The notes under the pieces: model-generated
What the model saw: the letters and a program-made list of their open reading frames with translations, nothing else
Told to the model about the DNA's origin: nothing
The model's database searches: none
Shown here: one piece after another, positions 1 through 6,173 of the stretch
Position numbering within the stretch: the first letter of the stretch is position 1
Layout of the letters: each line of letters opens with the position of its first letter
Program-made: the position numbers and the translations under genes
NCBI GenBank assembly: GCA_019423265.1
Contig: JAHZBS010000069.1
Location: 1 to 11,374 of the forward strand
DNA length: 11,374 nt
Source of the DNA: Clostridiales bacterium
GTDB taxonomy: Bacteria > Bacillota_A > Clostridia > Lachnospirales > Bianqueaceae
Direction: 5' to 3'

Positions 1-60
1 CGGTTCCTCCTAACCGGGGCAGATTGCCTTTTGTGTTTTATCGGTCTCAAAACCGGTCAT
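1..60 (-). promoter_or_regulatory. Short leader with ribosome binding site in a hairpin loop and a 16-codon mini-ORF
   Basis: Minus strand, downstream of the 81-109 promoter. AGGAGG (6-11) sits in the loop of a 5-bp stem CGGTT/AACCG (12-16 with 1-5). A second small hairpin GGCA/TGCC lies at 18-28. CGGTT also occurs at 51-55 and could pair with the same AACCG at 1-5. An ATG at 58-60 opens a 16-residue frame (starts MTGFETDKTQ) whose TAG (10-12) touches the AGGAGG. The served start codon must lie within a few bases beyond the edge. Whether the mini-ORF is translated is unknown. Confidence 0.45.
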
Positions 61-80
61 CACTCAAATCGATACTGTAT

Positions 81-109
81 AGTATAACGCTTTTTGGATA
101 TTAATTCAA
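81..109 (-). promoter_or_regulatory. Strong sigma-A-type promoter reading off the left edge
   Basis: Minus strand: -35 TTGAAT (104-109), exactly 17 nt, -10 TATACT (81-86, five of six consensus bases). It lies about 70 bp downstream of the autolysin terminator and points to the left edge. It must serve a gene that starts at or beyond position 1. A short inverted repeat ATACT-N4-AGTAT (72-85) overlaps its -10 and start point. Confidence 0.82.
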
Positions 110-181
110 GTGTTTTAGAAAAAGCTAAAATTTCCGTTTAGCCGAACCAGTCAACTTTAATTAGGGGGCTGTAGGATAAAA

Positions 182-207
182 AGATGACCCGCCGTTGCGG
201 GTCATCT
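182..207 (-). terminator. Intrinsic terminator of the autolysin gene
   Basis: Perfect 11-bp stem (182-192 with 197-207, arms AGATGACCCGC and GCGGGTCATCT) with a 4-nt loop. Read on the minus strand it ends in TCTTTTTATCC, so it has the U-run needed for rho-independent termination about 100 bp after the autolysin stop. On the plus strand no T-run follows directly, so it acts on leftward transcription. Confidence 0.92.
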
Positions 208-308
208 CGATTCTAACGCATTTTTATCTTAACCGGTATGCTGGATTGATTGGAGTGTAGAGGGCTGGGACGATCACGATAATCTTCCGGTCTCGATAGA
301 TTGATTTT
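208..308. other. 3' untranslated stretch between autolysin stop and terminator
   Basis: About 100 bp with no open frame of note, no strong hairpin and no promoter-like pair. Together with 1-207 it makes the 308-bp region without a protein gene of normal size. The rest of that region is the terminator, the left-edge promoter and the leader, plus AT-rich spacer at 110-181 in which I see nothing further. Confidence 0.6.
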
Positions 309-3065
309 TTAAGCCAACAGCGCCGCCCACGTTGCAGGGCCTACGCTGCCGTCAACGACAAGTCCATTGGCGGCCTGAAATGCCTTGACCGCCGCCAGTG
401 TCGCGGGGCCGAAGCTCCCATCGACGCTGATGTTATATCCTTTGTTTCTCAAAATCGTTTGTAACTCACGGACCGCGCTTCCCGTCTTCCCCTTTCTCAG
501 CACCGGTTTTGACGATGCGCTGGAACTTGAGGTCGTCGTAGAAGGAGTCGTTGTTGTGCCGGAACTGCTGGATCCGCTTAGAAGAGCGGTCCATGTGGCG
601 GGCCCTACGCTTCCATCGACGGCCAGCCCATTGGCAGCCTGAAAGGCCTTCACTGCCGCTAGGGTCGCAGGTCCAAAGCTTCCATCCACATCGCAGGCAA
701 ATCCCTTCTGGTTCAGCAGCGTCTGAAGCTCACGAACCGCACTACCCGTCTTTCCCTTCCTCAGCACCGGTTTTCCCGATACATCGGGGGGATTCGACGT
801 CGAAGGCTGCTCCGGCGTTGTAGGTGTTGTGGGTGTCGTCGTGCTAGAGCCATTCGAACCACTCAGAAGAGCGGTCCATGTGGCGGGACCTACGCTTCCA
901 TCGACGGCCAGCCCATTGGCAGCCTGAAAGGCCTTCACTGTCGCCAGGGTCGCAGGTCCAAAGCTTCCATCCACATCGCAGGCAAATCCCTTTTGGTTCA
1001 GCAGCGTCTGAAGCTCCCGGACCGCACTGCCTGTCTTTCCCTTGGTCAATACCGGTTTTCCCGATACATCGGGGGGATTCGACGTCGAAGGTTGCTCCGG
1101 TTCCACGGGCTGTTCTGGCTCCGCAGGTTGCTCCGGTTCCACGGGCTGTTCTGGCTCCGCAGGTTGTTCCGGTTCCGTGGGTTGTTCCGGTGTCTCCAGC
1201 AGCTTATTCCAAGTGGCCGCATCCACCACGCCTGTCACACTCAGTCCGTGATCCGTCTGAAACGCCTTCACATTCTTAAGGGTTGCAGGTCCGAAGCTTC
1301 CATCTACGTCACAGGTATATCCCCACTGATTCAGCAGCGTCTGTAACTCTTTAACATAGATTCCAAGAGAACCCTGCTGCAAAATCGGCCGCTGTCCCGG
1401 CGTGTCCGTTGTCTCTCCGTCCACCACGCCATTCATGGACTTTTCATACAGCTTGACGATCTTATCCCCATAGGAGTCGCGGTACTCTCTCGCCTCATCC
1501 ATGTTGGCATAGGTTTCCACGCTATAGCCCGGAACCGCCCAGCGCCCTGACAGATCTTCCCATGACGTGGCGCATCCCCGGTTGACCAACTGGAATCTGG
1601 GATCCACCAAGGTCGTTCCCTCTGGGAGATCTTTTGTAGTCGCATAGGCGTACAGATGCTGAATATGGGCTTCCACCCCCTCCTGAGGGGTTGCAAATAC
1701 GGCGAATTCTTCTGTCTCTGTCTGCGTCTTGCTTGTCTTCAATCCACAGAAGTTATTGCTGCTCGCCGGTACCTGCCCGCCATACTTGAACCATCCTGTC
1801 TCCAAGATGGCCTGGCAGATCGCAATGTCTCCGCGAACGCCATACTTGGCTCCAATCTCAATATAGGCCTCGGCAATCTCCGGATTAAAATCCGGGTTGA
1901 CCTTGACGATGGCGTCGATAAGCTCCGAAGCGCTGACCTCAGATTCGCCCAAAATTGATGTGTACCGGCGACCTGGCGCCTCCTCCGACGGCTCCTCCGG
2001 TTCCTCCTCGCCCGGATCCGAGCTGGACGGTCCGTAGGTCTTCAGCTTAGCGGCCACCGCCGCCTTAAAATTGTACCAGTCTGTCCACTGCCCATCTTGA
2101 TTCATCTGGGCCGGGCAATTCTTCCTGCTGGCGTCATAATGGCGAACCAGACGATCCATGGGAAGATTATAGGTATACATTAAGTAGGCGGCAAGATCGA
2201 TGGTGTTCTGAATCGCTTCTTCATAATTCCCATCCGAGTTCACACATGTCTCAATGGACAGAGAATTCGTATTGGTAATCCCATACTGTCCCTTTCCATC
2301 TCCACAGTGCCATGCTCCGTCTTTGTCCTCAATGATCTGAATCACCTCATGGTCATCGACAAAGTAGTGGGCGCTTCGGCCGACATTGTTCAAAAAATAG
2401 TAATAATGATTGATCGCCGTGGCACCCTTATTGGTATTGCCTGTGTCATGAATGACTAAGTACTGAACATTATTCTGATCCGGATACTTATTCTCATCCG
2501 TGATCAGCTTTCGGAATGAGATCCCATCTCGAAGTCCCATTCTGGAACTGTCCGAATTCTCAGCAATGCTAAAGAGCGACATGCTTGCCACTGTCAATAG
2601 ATTCTGGCTGGCCGGCTCAAAGAGCACCTCCGCTACGCCGTATGCCCTATCGACCAGTGCCTCATCGGACTGAACATCTGTCAAATCTCCGGTCGAGCTC
2701 TCATCGGTGACCGATGGCGACTTTTCCGGAATGCTGTCCTCATTCTGACGGCTCTCCTCATTTCCCTCTGGGGTGCTGGATTCATCGGAAACTGCGTCGG
2801 ATTCATTGACGGAAATGTCAGAATCGCCATTGGAGGAATCTTCATTTGTGCTGTCATTGTTCTCTGTCTGTGTTTCTGTACTGTCATGTCCATTCACCAT
2901 ACTGGATTCGTCCACAGCGGAGATCTCAGAGGATTCCTCCTGTGTCCCGTTGACGCCGCCCTCATCGCTCGCTGCCTCCGCAGCCAGCACACTCTGAAAA
3001 GAGCTCGCCAATAAGGTGAATGCTAGTAAAAATGTAACACCTTGTCTTACTAATCCTTTTAACAA
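309..3065 (-). CDS. Secreted bifunctional autolysin: N-acetylmuramoyl-L-alanine amidase + glucosaminidase + 4 PG_binding_1 domains
   Basis: A secreted wall hydrolase (918 aa from TTG) predicted to cut both the MurNAc-L-Ala amide bond and the glycan chain. Order: signal peptide (1-28, cut after SVLA); acidic Ser/Asp/Glu/Asn linker (about 30-140); Amidase_2 domain (about 185-345) with zinc ligands H206, H309, C317 and catalytic-type Y234 and K315 (T7 lysozyme pattern); glucosaminidase domain (about 375-545) with probable catalytic Glu 422 in QAILETGWF; then PG_binding_1 domains at about 559-624, 669-735, 764-830 and 853-918, joined by EPEQP repeats and Thr/Ser/Pro linkers. TTG at 3065 is chosen because AGGAGGTGA lies 7 nt upstream; GTG at 3095 would add ten residues and has no such site. 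It has its own promoter and terminator. It could serve in cell separation or turnover; a sporulation or phage role seems less likely. Confidence 0.93.
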   Translation of the reverse strand: MLKGLVRQGVTFLLAFTLLASSFQSVLAAEAASDEGGVNGTQEESSEISAVDESSMVNGHDSTETQTENNDSTNEDSSNGDSDISVNESDAVSDESSTPEGNEESRQNEDSIPEKSPSVTDESSTGDLTDVQSDEALVDRAYGVAEVLFEPASQNLLTVASMSLFSIAENSDSSRMGLRDGISFRKLITDENKYPDQNNVQYLVIHDTGNTNKGATAINHYYYFLNNVGRSAHYFVDDHEVIQIIEDKDGAWHCGDGKGQYGITNTNSLSIETCVNSDGNYEEAIQNTIDLAAYLMYTYNLPMDRLVRHYDASRKNCPAQMNQDGQWTDWYNFKAAVAAKLKTYGPSSSDPGEEEPEEPSEEAPGRRYTSILGESEVSASELIDAIVKVNPDFNPEIAEAYIEIGAKYGVRGDIAICQAILETGWFKYGGQVPASSNNFCGLKTSKTQTETEEFAVFATPQEGVEAHIQHLYAYATTKDLPEGTTLVDPRFQLVNRGCATSWEDLSGRWAVPGYSVETYANMDEAREYRDSYGDKIVKLYEKSMNGVVDGETTDTPGQRPILQQGSLGIYVKELQTLLNQWGYTCDVDGSFGPATLKNVKAFQTDHGLSVTGVVDAATWNKLLETPEQPTEPEQPAEPEQPVEPEQPAEPEQPVEPEQPSTSNPPDVSGKPVLTKGKTGSAVRELQTLLNQKGFACDVDGSFGPATLATVKAFQAANGLAVDGSVGPATWTALLSGSNGSSTTTPTTPTTPEQPSTSNPPDVSGKPVLRKGKTGSAVRELQTLLNQKGFACDVDGSFGPATLAAVKAFQAANGLAVDGSVGPATWTALLSGSSSSGTTTTPSTTTSSSSASSKPVLRKGKTGSAVRELQTILRNKGYNISVDGSFGPATLAAVKAFQAANGLVVDGSVGPATWAALLA
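581..1100 (-). repeat. Near-identical DNA duplication, 285-bp period (two copies, 581-815 and 866-1100)
   Basis: The 235-bp segments 581-815 and 866-1100 align without gaps at an offset of 285 bp (95 codons). By my own count there are about 13 mismatches. They encode PG_binding_1 domains 2 and 3 of the autolysin plus the flanking STSNPPDVSG linker. Only two residues in the domains differ (LATV/LAAV and VLTK/VLRK). The 50 bp between the copies encode a Thr/Pro linker found in only one of the two spacers. This is a recent duplication or gene conversion inside the gene. Confidence 0.93.
1090..1190 (-). repeat. Tandem 18/36-bp repeat coding for EPEQP(A/V) linker
   Basis: Two adjacent 36-bp units (1090-1125 and 1126-1161) are identical base for base and are followed by decayed 18-bp units to about 1190. 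They encode the Pro/Glu-rich linker between PG_binding_1 domains 1 and 2 (EPEQPA and EPEQPV alternating). The unit length is a multiple of three, so gain or loss of units would change linker length without a frameshift. Confidence 0.93.
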
Positions 3066-3078
3066 CTTCTCACCTCCT
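3063..3078 (-). promoter_or_regulatory. Ribosome binding site that fixes the autolysin start at TTG
   Basis: On the minus strand AGGAGGTGA (3070-3078), a full match to the anti-Shine-Dalgarno, precedes TTG (3063-3065) with 7 nt between the AGGAGG core and the start. Translation from here yields a classic signal peptide (Lys/Arg start, hydrophobic core, Ala-x-Ala-like cut site). This makes TTG better than the upstream in-frame GTG at 3095. Confidence 0.85.
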
Positions 3079-3105
3079 CGTCTGTAAAAGGGCACGTTAT
3101 GATAA

Positions 3106-3123
3106 AACGTACAGTATTACGTT
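3106..3123. promoter_or_regulatory. Candidate operator: inverted repeat AACGTA-N6-TACGTT
   Basis: A perfect 6+6 dyad (AACGTA at 3106-3111, TACGTT at 3118-3123, spacer CAGTAT) lies across most of the proposed -10 element and the predicted start point of the autolysin promoter. A repressor bound here would block RNA polymerase. Two more ACGT cores lie at 3094-3097 and 3127-3130. No regulator is encoded nearby, so this is a sequence-only prediction. Confidence 0.4.
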
Positions 3124-3147
3124 ACCACGTTTTTCTGCCTTCGTCAA
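3119..3147 (-). promoter_or_regulatory. Probable sigma-A-type promoter of the autolysin gene
   Basis: Minus strand: -35 TTGACG (3142-3147), 17-nt spacer, -10 TAACGT (3119-3124) preceded by TG at the extended -10 position (TGGTAACGT). The -35 is one base from consensus. The -10 matches only three of six positions, which the extended TG could offset. The start point would be near 3111, giving a leader of about 45 nt. The only other promoter-like feature in this gap is a weak 5-bp inverted repeat, ATGAC/GTCAT (3155-3171), just upstream. Confidence 0.6.
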
Positions 3148-3319
3148 TATAATCATGACATTTTTCGTCATATTTTTGTAAGATACTGCCTGACTTCGAC
3201 AGCCTTTTTCCCGTCTATTTACGCGGTTTTCAAAGTCTCCATTTCATAATTGTAATCATAACTTAATATTTGGGGGAATGGATTTTACAGTGAGGAATCC
3301 GTTCTATTATAAGCGGAGA

Positions 3320-4759
3320 TTACCGGCTGTAATAGTACTCTAAAAGTTCCTTGACCAGCGGCACAGCCCGCTTCGACTCCGCTCCGTGCTCCACCACAAC
3401 GGTGACGGCGATATCCACTGAACCATTGGTTTTCGTATAGCCGGTAAACCAGGAATGTGCTTCCTCGCCTTCCCCCACCTGGGCGGTTCCCGTCTTTCCG
3501 TACACCTGACAGTATGAATTCTGCAGGGATGTGGCCGTTCCCCTCGCTATGACTCCCGCCATCATCTCTTCCAGATACGCCGCCTCCTGCGGTTCCAGCA
3601 GCGCCCCATAGAGTTTGGGCAGATTTTTTGATATCTGATTTCCCTCTTTCGTCACCACCCGATCCACCATGTAAGGCTCATAGAGCATTCCCTCATTGGC
3701 AATCGCATTTGTAATGAGATTCATATGAAACGGCGAAACCATGGTTTTCCCTTGCCCGATGGAGGTTTCCCCTACCATCTCCACCGTATCGTCCTCCGAC
3801 AGGGGAAAGGAGGAACGCGCGATAGGCAAAATAAACTCGATATCGGAATTAAACAGTAAACTGTCCGCACAGGATCGCAAGGATTTGGCTCCAATATGAA
3901 GCCCCAGGTTGGCATAAAACGTATTGCAGGAATTTGCGAAGGCGTCCGCGATTGATTCCTCCCCGTGAACCTTATGGTCGAAACAGGGAAGGGTCGTATT
4001 CCCCAGCACCGTTTCCCCTTCACAGGTATATCGATAGTCCTGCCACGATGAATCCGTTCGATACAGAGCTAGACTGGTTATAATCTTAAAGGTTGAGCCC
4101 GGCGCATATTTTCCTTGGGTTGCCCTTGGAAAGAGTGGCGCTGACTCATCTTGGGAGATTTCCTCCCATTGACTGAACACTGTGTTCGGATCATAGGCTG
4201 GCGTGGACACGAGCGCTAAGATTTTTCCTGTGGATGGTTCGCTGACGACTACAGCTCCGCTGTGATCCCCTAAAAGGGCATATGCTTTCTCCTGAAGCTC
4301 CGCCTGCAAGGTCGTCACCACATCACAGCCCTGTACCGGCGTATCCCGCACCGAGCTCCGCAAGGTGTCCAGCCAGCTGGAAGCTGACAACAGTTCTGTA
4401 TTCATCGCAAGCTCCAGCCCTGTTTTTGTCTTCGCGGAATATCCGGTGACATGGGCGAAAACTTTTCCGTAGGGATATACGCGAGTCTTCTCTCCCGCCT
4501 CGTTTACCTGTGTATACGCCAGAACGTTCCCGCCGGCATCCAGGATTGAACCGCGAATGTATCCCTCCTCCAGTTTAGCTAATCGAGGGTTATAGGCATT
4601 GACGCTGATCGTATTGGAATCAAACACGATTAATTTTCCAATCCATACAATTAAAAGAATGCTGAGGAACAAAAAGATCCCCTTGATGACGCGAAAGGTA
4701 TGACCTTCCATTCGCTTAGTAAGGTCCGTCGAAATCGTAGGGATCTTGAATCGCGTCAT
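3320..4759 (-). CDS. Short class B penicillin-binding protein (PbpA/PBP2-like transpeptidase)
   Basis: A DD-transpeptidase that cross-links peptides on glycan made by the adjacent SEDS protein. With the ATG at 4759 it has 479 aa. There is one N-terminal membrane anchor (GIFLFLSILLIVWIGKLIVF), a very short non-catalytic pedestal (YIRGSILDAGGNVLAYT), and a complete penicillin-binding domain: SxxK in PGSTFKII, SxN as SCN in ANSCNTFY, and KTG in YGKTGTAQ. The small pedestal resembles actinobacterial PbpA, which is also paired with a SEDS gene, rather than large FtsI or PBP2. ATG 4759 has AAGGGG 6 nt upstream. A GTG at 4822 with AAAGGAGG 9 nt upstream would add 21 charged cytoplasmic residues and lengthen the overlap with the SEDS gene from 44 to 107 bp. 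The stop is TAA. No clear terminator follows. Confidence 0.92.
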   Translation of the reverse strand: MTRFKIPTISTDLTKRMEGHTFRVIKGIFLFLSILLIVWIGKLIVFDSNTISVNAYNPRLAKLEEGYIRGSILDAGGNVLAYTQVNEAGEKTRVYPYGKVFAHVTGYSAKTKTGLELAMNTELLSASSWLDTLRSSVRDTPVQGCDVVTTLQAELQEKAYALLGDHSGAVVVSEPSTGKILALVSTPAYDPNTVFSQWEEISQDESAPLFPRATQGKYAPGSTFKIITSLALYRTDSSWQDYRYTCEGETVLGNTTLPCFDHKVHGEESIADAFANSCNTFYANLGLHIGAKSLRSCADSLLFNSDIEFILPIARSSFPLSEDDTVEMVGETSIGQGKTMVSPFHMNLITNAIANEGMLYEPYMVDRVVTKEGNQISKNLPKLYGALLEPQEAAYLEEMMAGVIARGTATSLQNSYCQVYGKTGTAQVGEGEEAHSWFTGYTKTNGSVDIAVTVVVEHGAESKRAVPLVKELLEYYYSR

Positions 4760-6173
4760 CTCTTTCCCCTTTTCGCTCTTTTGCTCTGACGGCCTGTTTT
4801 TGGCTCTGTTGTCCTTTCCCACCGGATGGCTCCTCCTTTCTTTCCATATAATGGCTGCGAATCATGGATTGCAAAACGCCCAGTATCAGAAAACTTGACA
4901 GCAGCGAGCTTCCTCCATAGCTGACAAAGGGCAGCGTAACGCCTGTCAGCGGTATAAGTTTGATCACGCCGCCGATGATGACAAATGATTGCAGCATATA
5001 GAGAATGCCAAATCCCATGGCGACTCCCCTGCGCACCAGATCTTTTTCTCGTTTCGCCGTGTCCATGATAAAGAGAAAAATTAGCATGTATATCATGACC
5101 AGCATGATGGCAAATATGGCGCCGAATTCTTCCACGATGGCGGCGAAAATCATGTCTGTGCGGACATGGGGTATATACGTGGGCAGCCCCTGAAACAGAC
5201 CTGTGCCGATCCAACCGCCGTTCACAATGGCGAAGAGCGAATGGGCGATCTGATAGCCGCCGCCCTCAAAATCCGACCACGGATTCAGCCAGGCCGAGAC
5301 CCGAGTTCTCACATGGCCAAATAATTTATAGGCGACCAGCGCTGCAAGGCAAGCCCCCAGCACTCCCCCTATGAGAACAAAAGTCTTTTGGGTGTAATCG
5401 TAGGTCAAGAGTAAAAACAGGACACAGAATATGAGCGTCGTTCCCAAGTCATTTTGAACGAGCAACACAAGCGCCAGTATCCCCACCATGCCGGTGGCCT
5501 CTACCAGAGACCGAAATTTATACTGGCGTCCATAGACTTTAGCCAAGAAAAAAACAAGCGTGATCTTGACAAATTCAGATGGCTGGAACCCAAAGGATTT
5601 TATCTGTACCCAATTGAGAGAGCCGCCCTGTTTATTGGGAAAAATGAAAGGCAGCACGATCAGCCCCAGACATCCAGCCGCAAAGATCCACTTACTGATC
5701 CGAAATACCCAGTCCCGCCGCATGATCAACAATACGACATTGACCACAAGAAAACAGATTCCCATCCAGTAGATCTGCGCAATCGCGGTGGACGCTTTTA
5801 ATCTCCACAGGACGACAAAACTGACGCTGAGCAACATGAAAACGCAGTTCCAGAGGAGCCGGCTCGTCCCCCGGTGAAGGGTTGTGGAGAGAATATGCAT
5901 CCCCAGCATAAATCCCGCCGCCATCGCCATCTTCGTCAAAAAGTTCCAGATCGGCTCCCCCAATTGCCAGTCATTGGCCTGCAATTCGTGAAAAAATAGG
6001 ATCACAAAGGATAGCAGATTGAATAGAACGATGGCGGCCGTCTGATAATTGCAGACCTCTCTGCTGGTTCGCTCTGACGGACGGCGCCAGTACAGGTAGT
6101 ATCCGCAGATGATAAAAATCCCCATAAGAATGATATAAATAAAACGAGAAATACTGATGCAGAGATTGAACAA
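4716..6173 (-). CDS. SEDS peptidoglycan glycosyltransferase (FtsW/RodA/SpoVE family)
   Basis: A polytopic membrane protein (485 aa) that polymerises lipid II into glycan strands, working with a class B PBP. About ten hydrophobic segments are visible. Family motifs: GFQPSEFVKI (195-204), the catalytic-Asp motif QNDLGTTL (Asp 242), GGYQIAHSLFAIVNGGWIG (305-323), TDMIFAAIVEEFG (339-351) and PLTGVTLPFVSYGGSSLL (408-425). The start is TTG at 6171-6173, directly after the U32 stop (TAGTTG), with a G-rich GGGGTGGAG upstream. The next in-frame ATG (6125) would cut the first membrane helix, so TTG is preferred. The C-terminal tail from about residue 443 is charged and probably disordered, and its codons overlap the PBP gene. 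Sequence alone does not separate FtsW, RodA and SpoVE; the zapA linkage leans to division. Confidence 0.92.
   Translation of the reverse strand: MFNLCISISRFIYIILMGIFIICGYYLYWRRPSERTSREVCNYQTAAIVLFNLLSFVILFFHELQANDWQLGEPIWNFLTKMAMAAGFMLGMHILSTTLHRGTSRLLWNCVFMLLSVSFVVLWRLKASTAIAQIYWMGICFLVVNVVLLIMRRDWVFRISKWIFAAGCLGLIVLPFIFPNKQGGSLNWVQIKSFGFQPSEFVKITLVFFLAKVYGRQYKFRSLVEATGMVGILALVLLVQNDLGTTLIFCVLFLLLTYDYTQKTFVLIGGVLGACLAALVAYKLFGHVRTRVSAWLNPWSDFEGGGYQIAHSLFAIVNGGWIGTGLFQGLPTYIPHVRTDMIFAAIVEEFGAIFAIMLVMIYMLIFLFIMDTAKREKDLVRRGVAMGFGILYMLQSFVIIGGVIKLIPLTGVTLPFVSYGGSSLLSSFLILGVLQSMIRSHYMERKEEPSGGKGQQSQKQAVRAKERKGERDDAIQDPYDFDGPY

Larger units (their letters stand above)
312..1391 (-). repeat. Array of four PG_binding_1 modules in the autolysin gene
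   Basis: Four wall-binding modules of about 66 codons each: 1194-1391, 861-1061, 576-776 and 312-509 (domains 1 to 4 in protein order). Shared cores are ELQTLLNQ, VDGSFGPATL, VKAFQ and ATW. Domains 1 to 3 have a Cys before DVDGS; domain 4 has Ser (NISVDGS) and a different preceding helix (ILRNKGY). Domain 4 matches 2 and 3 closely in protein but has many synonymous DNA differences, so it is the older copy. Confidence 0.92.
3066..3319. other. Intergenic region between the PBP gene and the autolysin gene
   Basis: AT-rich 254-bp gap. It contains the autolysin promoter, dyad and ribosome binding site described separately. Beyond these I see only a weak inverted repeat GGATT/AATCC (3280-3300) after the PBP stop with no T-run behind it, so there is no convincing terminator for the long upstream operon. 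Read-through into the autolysin gene is therefore possible. No small gene with a credible ribosome binding site was found. Confidence 0.6.

Noticed and set aside
1..110. T-box or other known riboswitch in the left-edge leader
   Set aside because: The leader is only about 75 nt and lacks T-box sequence, a terminator/antiterminator pair or any riboswitch core I can recognise.
120..165. Second promoter with -35 TTGACT upstream of the left-edge promoter
   Set aside because: TTGACT is good, but no acceptable -10 lies 16-18 nt downstream on the minus strand.
1090..1190. Regular short repeats that could suggest a CRISPR array
   Set aside because: Units are directly tandem with no unique spacers and encode an in-frame Pro/Glu linker.
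385..1346. Several plus-strand open frames across the PG_binding_1 region, some with Gly-Cys-Ser repeats
   Set aside because: They are antisense shadows of the repeated modules and Pro-rich linker, lack ribosome binding sites and resemble no family; the minus-strand frame codes for recognised domains throughout.
3251..3267. WalR-like box TGTAAT-N5-CTTAAT upstream of the autolysin gene
   Set aside because: The second half-site matches only four of six positions and the site is about 100 bp upstream of the -35, too far for a typical WalR activator site.
3280..3300. Inverted repeat GGATT/AATCC after the PBP stop as a terminator
   Set aside because: Only 5 bp of stem with an 11-nt loop and no T-run on the minus strand.
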